Source of the DNA: Leuctra nigra
Taxonomy: Eukaryota; Arthropoda; Insecta; Plecoptera; Leuctridae
Reading direction: 5' to 3'
Assembly (NCBI GenBank): GCA_934045905.1
Contig: OW203763.1
Coordinates: 43,859,941-43,923,940 of the forward strand
Length of the DNA stretch: 64,000 nt
Under the pieces are notes generated by a model that was not told where the DNA came from, searched no databases, and saw nothing but the letters and a program-made list of their open reading frames with translations. Made by a program: the position numbers and the translations under genes. This document shows positions 11,282-21,754 of the stretch, piece after piece (the first letter of the stretch is position 1; every line of letters begins with the position of its first letter).

Positions 11282-11464
11282 AGTATCTACAAAGATTACA
11301 ATGAGCAAATTCAATGTACCGAATTTAATTGCCCTCAATCAGTTCTCCTGGGAGCAGAAACATTGAACATCCAAATATACATTAACACTTTCCAACCCAA
11401 ATTTGGAATTTTAATGTAAAAAATATAATTTAATGGCAAATATCTTAAATTTATAATGAAAGCA

Positions 11465-12565
11465 GCACTTGCACTTGTACTTTCTTGCCTTCTCCTGAGG
11501 TCCGATATACCGACTGTTGATATAAAACTTGGACTCGTCTTGAAACGAACATTCATCTCAAATAATACCTTTTCAAACTTGCTTACAAGAACGACCCAAT
11601 CAGTTTATGAATACTCATATGTATGAATGGTTCAATGAAAGTTTGGCATCAGTAGTTCCTAACAAGCTAAATGTATGAAAAGCACATTTTATATGAAGTA
11701 GTTAACTCAAAAACATTCATAACGTGAGGACTTGACAATGAATGCTTCAATAGTGTACCATCTTTACCAAGAGCTTTCTTATAATTTGTGAATGGCACAG
11801 TAGTGAACACTCCCACTTCGTTGTTAAAGTGAATCACCACTTTTAACATACTTTATGCAAAGTTTGCGTAAGGAGCCTCCTTGTCCTCATATAACAAAGT
11901 AAATGTTTTTCCCAGTATGGATTGTAATTACGCACCTCGACAGAAGAAGTCGTCTCCACACAAATTGTCTTCCTTTGCGAGCACGAATTATCTTCATCTC
12001 CGCGTATATCGGAGTCATACACGGATTTAGAAGTACTTCTAAACTGAAGAAGAAAGACGTAATTCAAGCCTGGTTACACGACATTTTGAATTTTGATGGA
12101 AATCACAATCACATTTGAACTAAATTTGAACATTTCACATCCCTCATGTGAAATGAATGTAGTGGGACCGATCGAGGTTTCACAGAAAATATTTGCTTGT
12201 TTTGTTATGAAAATATAAAAATTTTGGTTTATCAACAAATTTTAATATATTATAATTTGGCACAGGATTTGATTGTGAATTCTACTCTGAAGCTCAAATG
12301 TAAAAATCGTATACCACTTATATTACTACACGTCTCTCTACTAATGTGCCTTTGCAAATACTGCCAATTTTAAGCGCCTATTTTAATCTAAAGTTACATA
12401 TCTCTGGTCAAGCTAACAAACTCTTTTTTATATTAATTAATTTTTATTGTTATTTAATACTTCCGTCACACTTCGGTCAACTTTGATCCATTCATGGATT
12501 TCTGTTGAAGTACTACTAAATAGTGATGAAACACTAAAATATTAGTCTTATATTAGTGCTATCTC
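11465..12565. repeat. Diverged partial copy of the segment around 4755-5995
   Basis: 11465-12046 matches 4755-5335. After a gap, 12380-12565 matches about 5838-5995 (TTTCTGTTGAAGTAC, CACTAAAATATTAG). The stretch between, about 12047-12379, is not shared. On the minus strand 11556-11460 again encodes the DESKFYINSRYIGPQEKA peptide, which is better preserved than the intervening DNA would need to be. This copy is clearly older than the 8.4-kb pair. Confidence 0.75.
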
Positions 12566-12596
12566 AATACAAATTATTAAACATCAAAAAATACAA

Positions 12597-13585
12597 TCAC
12601 TCTTGATATCGCAAAGGTACGCTTCGTTCTCGAACTTGTCTGAAACTGACGGTCGCTGCTGGACTCGAGGATTCTTGGACTTCCGATCTCTCAGTAGACA
12701 CCATCACCTGCTTGTCTCCTGGATCGTTCTTTGCATTATTAGAATCTGGAGATTCTGCACTCTTGTCAATCTGAGCTTTTTCCAGATAATTGTATTTCTT
12801 GAAACATGTAGAATTTTGAGTATAGCAAGACTTGTCCGGTGTTTGAACTGTTATGCTATTTCCATTCCGTTCGATTACTGTATTCGGGACTGGGTTGAAT
12901 GGAGTAGACAACTTGTTGGTTTTACTTTGCTTCATCAGAACCAAATCAACCTCTGTGATTGCAGACTCTTGGGCTCTTCGTGTTCTGTCAGCATACTCCT
13001 TACTACGCCACTTACTTTCTTGATCACGATCACGAATTTCACCATCTTCTTCTCTTTCCCCTTCATTCGATTCACAGTGGCTTGTGCAATTCGAAGACGT
13101 TTTAACAATGATCTGTTTTGCCTTTCAATTTCACCATTCACTTGAGGCCAGAGAGGGGTTGTTAGTCTCTGCTCAATGTTGTGCTCCAGACAATAGTCTT
13201 GGAACTCTGAACTGGCAAATTGAGGGCCATTGTCTGTTCGAATGGAATTAGGTAATCCAAATCGAGCAAACATGGGTTTCAATTTCTGTATGGTTTTCTC
13301 AGCAGTAGTTGATTTCATGATCTCAACCTCAAAAAATCTACTGTAATAATCAATAATAACAAGTAAACTATGTCCTGAGGGAAGAGGACCAAAAAAATCC
13401 ATGGCAAGGTCACGCCAAGGTTGATCTGGCAATTCTGAAGATGTAAAAGATTCTGATATATCAGGAGCAGACACTACCTGACAACCACGACAATCTTTAA
13501 CAAACTTTTCACAGTCTCGATCAATTTAAGGCCACCATACCTTACGACGCAGACGATTCTTCATGCCGGACATCCCTTTAACGAT
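12597..13585 (-). pseudogene. Gypsy-type integrase remnant, copy B
   Basis: It is the same element as 1-919 (offset 12665) and continues further at its C-terminus: the frame ending at 12597 carries NKLSTPFNPVPNTV and finishes RERSVPLRYQE, a typical Gypsy pol end. It keeps the catalytic blocks (AMDFFGPLPSG, RTDNGPQF, NGEIERQNRSL). Breaks: a stop at about 13528 (AAA to TAA in WPKID), a frame change between the core and the C-terminal part, the same deletion after the catalytic E, and the same join to H3-like sequence at 13585. Shared breaks show both copies descend from an already defective chimera. Confidence 0.9.
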
Positions 13586-13733
13586 GTCACTGACGAGGCG
13601 GATGAAAGACAGCTTGGGGATCAGAGACTTGGGCTTCTGGTGGTGACAGTCAGTGAGGTTGATGCTTTGGTGTTCTTGCACTTGCACAGAAGCAGGTGTC
13701 AACTTCTTGCGGCGAGCGTCGACAACTGTCCAC
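13586..13733 (-). pseudogene. Histone H3-like fragment, copy C
   Basis: It matches 920-1068 and is joined to integrase at the same base. On its outer side it stops at 13733 (GTCCACT), where the sequence leaves unit X and goes into a retroelement tail. Confidence 0.5.
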
Positions 13734-13751
13734 TGTCACTGTGTGTGACAA

Positions 13752-13960
13752 GTGTCCCACCGACTCTAACCCTCCCACCCGCGGTCTGTACCCAATCGGG
13801 CCTGGACTTCCCACCAGTGCTGGACTCCTCCGGGCCGGGACCCTGAGGTCGACTTTTCCCTAAGACCTTCCTTATTATTCAACAAAGTTAAATACAAAAT
13901 CTTCATGTGAGCAAAATGACCTCGCTTTTGACGCGCCATTAAACACCACTTATCCTAATA
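13752..13960 (+). mobile_element. Leader/tail retroelement, 3' part only
   Basis: It starts in the proline-rich middle (ACTCTAACCCTCCCACCC) and passes CCAGTGCTGGACTCCTCCGG to the tail GACGCGCCATTAAACACC. The leader is absent, a 5' truncation as expected for target-primed retrotransposition. Confidence 0.8.
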
Positions 13961-14308
13961 GTTTTTTTCATAATATTTCTTGACAATCTGATAAAATTCT
14001 TATGTGTCTTGATGGGAGACGTGTCCCTCTGCCAACATAGTTCTGGCCTTTATGCCGATGAACACGCCAGTGTCTGACAACTGAATGTCACGGCTTTATG
14101 TATTTTTCTTTAAAAAGTCAATCTTTTTTTATGACTCTTAATTGTAAAAAGCTGGCAATAAACTGAGGCAATATGGGGATCATTTATCGGTGAAGTTTAT
14201 GAATAAATGGTCGTTCACTCTGAAATAACGTATTGCATTTCGTAAATCTGGGTAGAATGGCCTCCAAAAACAGACAATACAACCATCAGAAAATACAACA
14301 ATACATAC

Positions 14309-14410
14309 GATCTGCGCGCCGCCACCGGCCGCCGTCGTCTTGGTCACGTCCACGTACGGCATGGATGGAGACCCGCCGGTGCTCGTGGTGGTGAAGACGC
14401 CGTTGACGGA
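14309..14410 (-). CDS. Candidate GC-rich exon, gene unknown
   Basis: The 102-nt stretch is much more GC-rich than its surroundings. On the minus strand it lies between CTCCTGCCAG (acceptor) and GATC-GTATGT (donor), exactly 34 codons, phase 0 at both ends, without a stop. The product begins SVNGVFTTTSTGGSPSMPYV and ends AAGGGAQI. The strong C/G third-position use suggests real coding sequence, perhaps a low-complexity region of a regulatory protein. I recognise no domain. No neighbouring exon was found within several kb. Confidence 0.4.
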
Positions 14411-14460
14411 CTGGCAGGAGGGCGTCGACGATATGGCGGCAGTGTTGCCAGATTTTAAAA

Positions 14461-16187
14461 GTGAAATCATCGACCTTGAGTCTAAAATTATCGATTTGTA
14501 TAGAAAATTATGGCACGGTGTAAGGAAAGCAGGAAACAAAAATCCCTCTATATTAGTTTTGAACATTTTTTTTTCATAATTTTTTATTTTACTTGTTTCA
14601 TTATGCATTATTTTTTTTAATGTTACTTACATAGTTGGGTAACCAACTGAAAAGTAGCTTCGATCGATTCTCGGGTGTTACGAAATTATTTGCGATTTTG
14701 CATGATGAAACGTACATTTTAGTAACCTCCGTCCCAACATATTTAATCCTACAATATAAAATATGTTTCTTAGATAACTTGTTTATAGTATTTTTTCGTA
14801 AGCTTATGATATAACTAATTTTAAAAAAAATTTACGTGACTTAGAAATACCAATAACTTAAAAATTGTGCCGAAAGTACTTACTATTTTGAAGGAATTTA
14901 ACAAAATTTAACATTACATTTAGATTTGCACATGAAAATCATAATGCAAATAACACAAACTAAAATAAAATAAGTAAACTATTATATATATTTTCAGGAA
15001 AAAAATATAAACATATGCTAACAGCAAAATTTATTTTTTTTCGGCTGTTTTAAGCGAGGGAAAGTGGATATTTCGGAGAATTGGTAGTTACTTAAATCCA
15101 AGAAAATCATACTTACAGCACTCATTGCAAGAGTTTTTCTATTCTAACATACTATTATACATATAATGGTAACTTGTAACGCATCAGATCATACAAAAAT
15201 GAAAATTTCAAAATTTTCGTTATTCCCGACCCCATTGAAATTGCTGTTTTGGGACAGGAGTTACGCGGGACAGGAGTTACTTTTAAGAAGGAAAATGACA
15301 ACAGTTATTTAAGGGTAGGTGCCAGAAACTCGAAACTCTGGAAATATTCCAGGGCAACATAGTACAAACTAATAAAAATTAATGCTAGTATGTAGCTTGA
15401 CACGTTTTAATAATACCGGGGTGGACAGGAGTTACGAGAGAAAGGGAACTCTCACCTTATTTGATAGAAAATGACTTCTCATTTTCTGTCATTTAATCAG
15501 AGCACCATGAAGTAAGCAGACATTTCATGAAGACAGGTTGACGAACCAATAAAAAAAAATCTGGGTCTGTACTACCAACTCTACAATATAATAAACGGGA
15601 GTTTTCAAACGGGACGGAGGTTACAACCAAAGTGATGGACAGCTATTAAAAAATTTACTACAATTAATTGTGTGGACTAACTGATGTTTCATCTGTGTAA
15701 ATGTAAACTTTGCGTGGTCTTTTCACTAAAAAAAAATCACCCTACTATATTCATTGCCTCAAAATTAAATGCCGTGCGCTCAAACATTGACTTTTCAAAG
15801 ACGGACACGGGACGGAGGTTACTTTACACCTATAAAAGTAGCAAATTTGAAAATATTATTGTACAAAAACACAAAAATAGTGATTGCAACATGTAGAGGG
15901 GTAAGCAATACAAATTAAAAAAAATATATCCCCTCATTTTCTTTCAATTGCTTTTAGCAATTCAACTCGGACAGCAAAACTAATATAGTGGGATAATGGC
16001 CCATTTATTATCCACAGATTTCCATGTTAAAAAAACCAACAGGTTAATATCTATATAACACACAGTGCATTAAGTTTGACGAGTTCTAGCTTCATATTAT
16101 ATTCAACTCACATTAAAACAATTTATTCTCTTACTCAACATACTCTAGTCATATCCTCATTATGTTACATGAAACTGACACTATGTT
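14461..16187. repeat. AT-rich region with a spaced 14-nt motif
   Basis: The motif GGGACRGGAGTTAC or GGGACGGAGGTTAC occurs at 15251-15264, 15267-15280, 15422-15435 (first base T), 15611-15624 and 15809-15822 on plus, and at 14722-14735 on minus. Apart from the close pair, the plus copies are about 155-200 bases apart. The DNA between copies does not align obviously. I see no gene here. Confidence 0.5.
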
Positions 16188-16612
16188 CCCCCCGACGGCT
16201 GCCACCTTATCGTGGTGGTGGGGTTTGTGTTGGCCAATGATCCCCTGCAGCTAGGCCGGCGAGCATATGCTCATGTGTAAGGGCTACCCATGCCGTACAT
16301 GTCAGTGGCGAGACCCAGACAATGAGCAGCCAGAGTCGGCCAACGCACCTGCGGTCCCCTCGGAACGGCCTTCCTACTCGAGATGGTGATCCCCCTGAAA
16401 TCGGGTTCCGCTGGCCCGGACCTTCCCGTCTTCCGGTCCGTCCCTATTCTGGCCTGGCCATTTCACCAGAGCTGGACTCCCCCGGGCCGCGCCCCTTAGG
16501 TCGACCCCTACCGAAGACCTCCCTTCATGTGCAACAAAGTTAAAGAAAAAACTTAATGACCGCAAAATTATCTCATTGTCGACGCGCAATTAAACAATAC
16601 TAATCTTATCTT
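16188..16612 (+). mobile_element. Leader/tail short retroelement, full-length copy
   Basis: The leader begins CCCCCCGACGGCTGCCACC. The GAGCATATGCTC palindrome and GCCGTACATGTCAGTGG follow, then a slightly shortened proline-rich middle with CCAGAGCTGGACTCCCCCGG, and a tail with GACGCGCAATTAAACAAT and TAATCTTATC. It shows a few more changes than the 2152 copy. Confidence 0.85.
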
Positions 16613-16761
16613 CTCTAGAAAATTCTTAGGTAGATACTTTTATGTTTATGTTATTCTCCTCTTCTAACGGGCTACGTATTTTCTAAAGAAAAGCCGTATT
16701 AAAAGGTAAAAATAAAATAATTGAATTACATGTTATAAAAAATGTTTTTTGAGATTCCTAC

Positions 16762-17037
16762 CTGTGACTTAGGTAAAAGCAGGATCTTGTTGGTGGCGAT
16801 GCGTTTCTTGACATACTTTCTGACCTCCGGCGCCAGATTGGCGGCCATCTGCTTGCCGACCTGATTCTGCACGAGGTTAGGATTGCCGAGACGGCTGGAT
16901 GCTCGAGGCGATCATCTTCTCGCATCACTTCTTCTTCGCCTTGGCCGCAGCCGACTGTGCTTGCCTTCTTGTTCACGATGTTCTGGATGGTCATCGGCTG
17001 GTTGATCACGCCGATCATAGGAGGCGGGGAACTGATC
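16762..17037 (-). pseudogene. GC-rich exon-like segment with frameshift
   Basis: The minus strand contains SSPPPMIGVINQPMTIQNIV then NKKAS. After a frame change it reads NPNLVQNQVGKQMAANLAPE followed by VRKYVKKRIATNKILLLPKS and a CAG-GTAGGA donor. Both halves look like genuine protein with coding-type codon use, and both are GC-rich in AT-rich surroundings. In the middle the DNA also reads AAAKAKKK-stop in the third frame. I do not recognise the protein. It lies directly next to a LINE ORF1-like fragment, so it may be a captured exon. Confidence 0.45.
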
Positions 17038-17040
17038 TTA

Positions 17041-17175
17041 ACTTCAATGATATGTATTCACCTTTTGCGTTCAGCTTTTTACACGAGATGTCTTCAACAT
17101 CGCCTAGGTTATCTTTAACGAATGATAGGACTTGATCTACACTCACGTCTTTGTTTAACCGCCACACGAGATGTC
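17041..17175 (-). pseudogene. LINE ORF1-like RNA-binding domain fragment
   Basis: The minus strand reads HLVWRLNKDVSVDQVLSFVK, then DNLGDVEDISCKKLNAKGEY and ISLKL. This pattern (a hydrophobic-R-L start, a DVS-x-DQV helix, a C-K-L-x-(A/T)-K strand, Y-x-S-x-K) matches the RRM-like domain common in ORF1/gag-like proteins of insect non-LTR elements. It is truncated at 17175, where a retroelement tail begins on the opposite strand. Confidence 0.55.
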
Positions 17176-17345
17176 TGGCCTTCCCACCAGTGCTGGACTT
17201 CCCCGGGCTGGGCCTTTTGGGTTGACCCCTCCCGAAGGCCCCCCTTAATATTCAACAAAGATAAAAACTAAATCTTCATGTGCGCAAAATGCCCTCGCTG
17301 TCGACGCGCCATTAAACAACACTAATCTAATTTGATCTAATCTGT
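17176..17345 (+). mobile_element. Leader/tail retroelement, 3' part only
   Basis: It begins at TCTGGCCTTCCCACCAGTGC and continues through CCGGGCTGGGCCTTTTGGG, to GACGCGCCATTAAACAAC and a short ATCTA-like end. It is truncated within the middle segment. Confidence 0.8.
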
Positions 17346-17949
17346 CCTTAGATGGCAATTATAACACCCTTTAACTTCTACTTTTCGGTGTAACTATAGA
17401 CAGTCTTTGGGGACACGATATAATAAAACAGAGTATGTGCTGCTAAGTTAGTACCTTTTAAAATACGACATCGTCTAAGTTTAGGTCTGATCTGACGTTG
17501 GAGGCGACGTTTTATTTGCCTCGCGACAGGCAATACAAAGCCAAATCATTCCTAGCTTTTTAAGATATTGAAAAGTACGTGGATTTGCTTACACCAGAGC
17601 AATTCTTACCGAAATGATATTTCACTTTGCATCCAGAACAGAGGGTGAAATCACCATTGACAGGGACGTTATCACCACACTTCCACTTTTGATTAAATTG
17701 GTAGTTATTTTATTATAAAACAATAAAGTAAACATTTATTTATGATTATTAAAATAATATGCCAATGATCTTAAACAGTTTGAATAAAAATTTAATTGGT
17801 CTTCTTTTAATTATTACTTATTTGCTAATTATTTACCTGCTTAACTAGTAAGCTACCTATGTGAATGATAAATAAATATGTAGAATTGATCAGTCAAATA
17901 TAAATGAAGTTATGACATCTACACCATCAATTGTCTTATTATTTTCCAC
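17346..17949. other. No gene seen
   Basis: AT-rich sequence without a supported feature. The open frames are short and lack motifs. Confidence 0.4.
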
Positions 17950-17974
17950 GCCTGTCATAATGGGCCAAATATGT

Positions 17975-18072
17975 AAAAAGGTTCGGTTCGAGGTTCGCAA
18001 AAACTGCGAACCTTTTAAGGTTCGGTTCGAGGTTCGGTTCGCACCAAAATTCAAGGTTCGCCCAGCCCTACT
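17975..18072 (-). mobile_element. Possible hAT-type transposon end with GGTTCG repeats
   Basis: Read on minus, the block starts TAGGGCTGGGCGAACCTTGA and then repeats GAACCGAACCTCGAACC. An AGGGCTGGGC start is a frequent terminal motif of hAT-like elements, and short subterminal repeats are usual near their ends. The other end and a target duplication were not found, so this stays tentative. Confidence 0.35.
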
Positions 18073-18917
18073 ATCTATAGCCAAAGGTATGCTTAAATAC
18101 CATAATATAATTCGAACTTTATTAAAATTACCACAATAAGGTACACACTTTCAAAATTGAAGTTATTATTAAGTAAAGCATTTTGTTATTAAAACCAAAC
18201 CAAATTTTTAAGGTGCAAAGGTTTTAGTAGATTAAATGATATAGTGATGATAGGACCTGCCGTGGGGCATGGACGGGGGCCTGCGGTGAGGCCTGGTAAC
18301 GGGCTACGATGGGGCCTCTTACTAGACGTCGCCATCTACAGAGATGATGTAATCATCATCACCTTCTAGCTTTTCCTTAATACTACTCTTTCATTTGTTA
18401 AAACGACTGGCCTTACGAATATAAAAATATTCACTTAATATATTAATGCATATTTTAAAGGCTATGATTATTTTTAAATAACACTAACTCACTTGACCAA
18501 CACCAAGATAGTGTCATCATCGTCTGAATCTTCACTTTATAAATGTGATTGAGTTTAAAAGTAATAAATAACTCGTTAGAAACCTGGATTAGTTCACCTC
18601 GTAACATGTTCATAGGATAATATGTCCAAACTTGTCACCGCATGTGACGGTACTGAAATCTGTCACAAATAGCTCAAGGAAGGAAGCATTGCCAGGTATA
18701 GGTCGGCCCATGCTAGAGTGGGTTCTTCATTGCCTGTCACCGAATCGAGTTGATTCACCGAGTGATTTCAGAAGCAGCTGCTACAGTGGTGCAATCGCAT
18801 CCAAATAGCTTCTATATTATCTTGTGACTTGCGGTCCCCATTGAATGCTTCTTATAGCATGACGCGAAACCATCTTCCATGTCTACTTGATAACTTGATT
18901 GTCGTCCAACTTCACAC

Positions 18918-19095
18918 ACCCCGACGGCTGCCACCTTATCGCGGTGGTGGGGTGTGTCTTAGACAATTATCCATTGCAGCTAAGCCGGCGGGCATATGCT
19001 CATGTGTAAGGGCTACCCATGCCGTACATGTCAGTGGTGTGGTCCAGACTCCAGACAATGATCAGCCAGGGTTGACCTACCCATGCTCTCCCCAG
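18918..19095 (+). mobile_element. Leader/tail retroelement, leader only
   Basis: It contains CCCCGACGGCTGCCACCTTA, GGGCATATGCTCATG and GCCGTACATGTCAGTGG, with an 11-base local duplication (CCAGACTCCAGAC). It ends at CCCATGCTCTCCCCAG, and the middle and tail are missing. Confidence 0.75.
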
Positions 19096-19148
19096 ATGGT
19101 CGTTCATAAAGTATCAACTAGATTGTTTTCCTATTACCTATACCGGAA

Positions 19149-19190
19149 ATGACGTCATAAATATGCTAAATGACGTCATAAATATGGTAA
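19149..19190. repeat. Two tandem copies of a TGACGTCA-containing 21-mer
   Basis: AATGACGTCATAAATATG occurs twice, 21 bases apart. Each holds the palindrome TGACGTCA, the cAMP-response-element core. Confidence 0.7.
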
Positions 19191-19266
19191 TTGACATTAA
19201 ATTCACCACTTTATACTTTAAAATAGATATTTAGTAAACTTACTTTGTAAATAATTATAAATTCAT

Positions 19267-19866
19267 GGTTGCAGTGTTCTCGGCCGCCATTTTTAAAACT
19301 GGAAGTGACGTCATATATTGAAAACAGCTGTACCAATTGCAACCAAATTTTGGAAATGTGTAGGACTAATAATTATGAATTAAAGACGACATTATTTTCA
19401 GCCGCCATTGTTAAAACCGGAAGTAACGTCATATATCAAAAACGGTTGTACCGATAGCTACCAAATTTTGGAAATGTGTGGGACTTATAATTATGAATTA
19501 AAGACGACATTATTTTCGGCCGCCATTGTTAAAACCGAAAGTGACCTCATACATCGAAAACGGCTGTACTGATTGCAACCAAATTTTGGAAATACGGAGG
19601 ACTAATAATTATGAATTAAAGACGACATTATTTTCGGCCGCCATTGTTAAAACCGGAAAGTACGTCATAAATCGAATAAGGCTGTACCGATTGCAACCAA
19701 ATTTTGGAAATATGTAGGACTTATTATTATGGATAAAAAGACGACATTATTTTCGGCCGCCATTGTTAAAACCGGAAGTGACGTCGTATATCGAAATCGT
19801 CTGTACCGATTGCAACCAAATTGTGCAATTATGTAGGACTTATAATTATGAATTCAAGACGAAACT
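19267..19866. repeat. 118-bp tandem satellite, about five units
   Basis: Units are marked by GACGACATTATTTTCGGCCG starting near 19385, 19503, 19621 and 19740 (spacing 118, 118, 119), with a diverged first unit from 19267. Each unit continues CCATTGTTAAAACCGGAAGT, then a TGACGTCAT-like site, then GCTGTACCGATTGCAACC and TTTGGAAAT. The CRE-like site is exact in the first unit and altered in the others (TAACGTCA, TGACCTCA, GTACGTCA, TGACGTCG). A partial open frame runs through the units but is broken, so coding is unlikely. Confidence 0.9.
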
Positions 19867-20017
19867 AAACGAAACTTAAGCTATTCTTCTTGGATAATCA
19901 TTTTCATCTTATACCAAACGCAACTTTTCTTAGTAACCAAATCGGTTGAGGCGTATTTTTTTAAAGAAATTTGTCCCTGCTCGGACATGTGCTACAAGCT
20001 GGATGAATAAACTAACA

Positions 20018-20272
20018 CCCCACCGATGGCTGCCACCTTTGCGCGGTGGTGGGGTTTGCGTTGCCAATGATCCATTGCAGCTACGCCGGCGAGCATATGC
20101 TCATGTGTAAGGGTTACCCATGCCGGGCAGGTCAGTGGTGGGGTCCAGACAAAGAGCAGCCAGGGTCGGCCTTACCATGTCCTCCCTTGAATTTGCGGTC
20201 CCCTCCCCTCTCCTCGGGCTGGCCTTCCCCCTCGAGATGGTGATCCCCCTGAAATCGGGAAAATTGTTTCCC
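20018..20272 (+). mobile_element. Leader/tail retroelement, 5' part
   Basis: The leader (CCACCGATGGCTGCCACC, GAGCATATGCTC, GCCGGGCAGGTCAGTGG) continues into the start of the proline-rich middle (TTGCGGTCCCCTCCCC, TTCCCCCTCGAGATGGTGAT). It stops at CTGAAATCGGG, followed by a local near-duplication of CCCGAAAATATTTTCCCCCTG type sequence. Confidence 0.8.
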
Positions 20273-20538
20273 GAAAATATTTTCCCCCTGAAATATTGTT
20301 TCGTAGCCAACATAATTAAGTCTCGTGCGTTATACCTTCTCATCATGAAATACAACTCTATTAATCCATATTTTATAACAAAACATTTTACAAAGTACGT
20401 CATAGTCTCATTGAATTTCTATTAAAAATTTTAACTTTATACACTTGACACTTCAAAAATATATAATAGTGTTCCAAAGATAGTCCCTTGTCAATGACAA
20501 AACTTCCTCAGCGTCTAGGTACATTGAGCATCATAGAT

Positions 20539-20812
20539 GCAGCTTTCATTGTTCTCTCTCATAGTAGAAACTGTCTGAGACACTTAACTTAATCTGCCCC
20601 GGGCTGAGTAGGTATGAAGGATAAATATCCTTTTTAAAGTTTTTCTTCGGCTCGGCCATTTTCAAAAGCTTGTGACAACATGCAGCTGTCATTGTTCTCT
20701 CTCATAGTAGAACTTCCTGAGACACGTACCTCAATCTGCCCCGGGCTGAGTAGGTATGAAGGATAAATATCCCTTTTAAAGCTTTTCTTCGGCTCCGCCA
20801 TATTCAAAAGCT
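20539..20812. repeat. Tandem duplication, unit about 144 bp
   Basis: The unit beginning GCAGCTTTCATTGTTCTCTC is followed about 143 bases later by GCAGCTGTCATTGTTCTCTC. Both contain CTGCCCCGGGCTGAGTAGGT and GAAGGATAAATATCC. Identity is high but not complete, so it is not an assembly echo of identical sequence. Confidence 0.85.
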
Positions 20813-21265
20813 TGGCGACGTTCATTGCACAACAGAGACGAGGACAGCGTATGTCCTTCAGGACTTCAGCTCGACCAGGACAGGGTGGCAAATCCCCTGC
20901 GAAAATTTTCTTAAATGTCCTTGATGATATACGATTATGGTGCATTTGGCAATGAAATGATAGATCTCTGGGAAATCTAATATAACCGAAATGTATTATC
21001 GTAACATAGAATAGGATTGCTTTGGTAAATGGTGGTATTAAAAGTACGACATTATCTCTTAGGACACAGATTTATTTCTTGAACATTTATAATTAATTTA
21101 AACATTCTGAACAATATAATTAACAATTGAATAACAGTAAAGCTTCGAGTAAATTTTATTCTTGATTGTATTCTGATAGCTGTTGTAGCTGAACTCAAAA
21201 GATATTTAATTTTTCCTTTTGCGACGAAAAGTTTTCAATAAGTCGATATGCAACTATTGATAGTA

Positions 21266-21544
21266 TTATTCTAAATGGAAAGCAGTAAAAGCAACGTTGA
21301 CTTCTACATAATTTACTACAACTCCATTAGCAATTTCCTTGTCATACATTTTATCACTAACATGGGTTTCCCCAATTCCTATTGTATCAGGTCCAACCTG
21401 TTTGATATATTCCACAATCTCACTATAATGTTTTATCAATCTTTGGGCATTAAGATGCAATATGTCCACTTTTGTTTCTTCTGCAATTCCGTTAATCATC
21501 TCAGTTGATGTTATTCTAGTGTCCTTGGTTATTGTAGTAGGCAT
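21266..21544 (-). pseudogene. LINE AP-endonuclease N-terminal fragment
   Basis: The minus strand reads DILHLNAQRLIKHYSEIVEY, then GPDTIGIGETHVSDK. This is the start of the apurinic-like endonuclease of non-LTR elements (a LHLNAQSL-type first strand with catalytic N, then DIIGITETW with catalytic E). Here the metal-binding E is kept (IGETHV). The domain stops about 30 residues later. Confidence 0.7.
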
Positions 21545-21754
21545 TATGAAAAGTTGTTGTAACCCAAAGTCCTTCTTTAATTGCTAGTCATCAAACAGTG
21601 CGTAGGCATCTTCGTTGTTCACATCAGAATTCTGAATAATGTCATCTGTCATATCCTCAATCCTGTATTTTGTTTTCACATCTTTTCTTCATATTCATAA
21701 TCATACCCAATGTCTTATTTATACATCATTTTGTCCGTGATAGATCTTAGGGTT

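Noticed and set aside
19267..19866. CRISPR-like array because of regular spacing
   Set aside because: Whole units are repeated, not short repeats with unique spacers, and the genome is eukaryotic.
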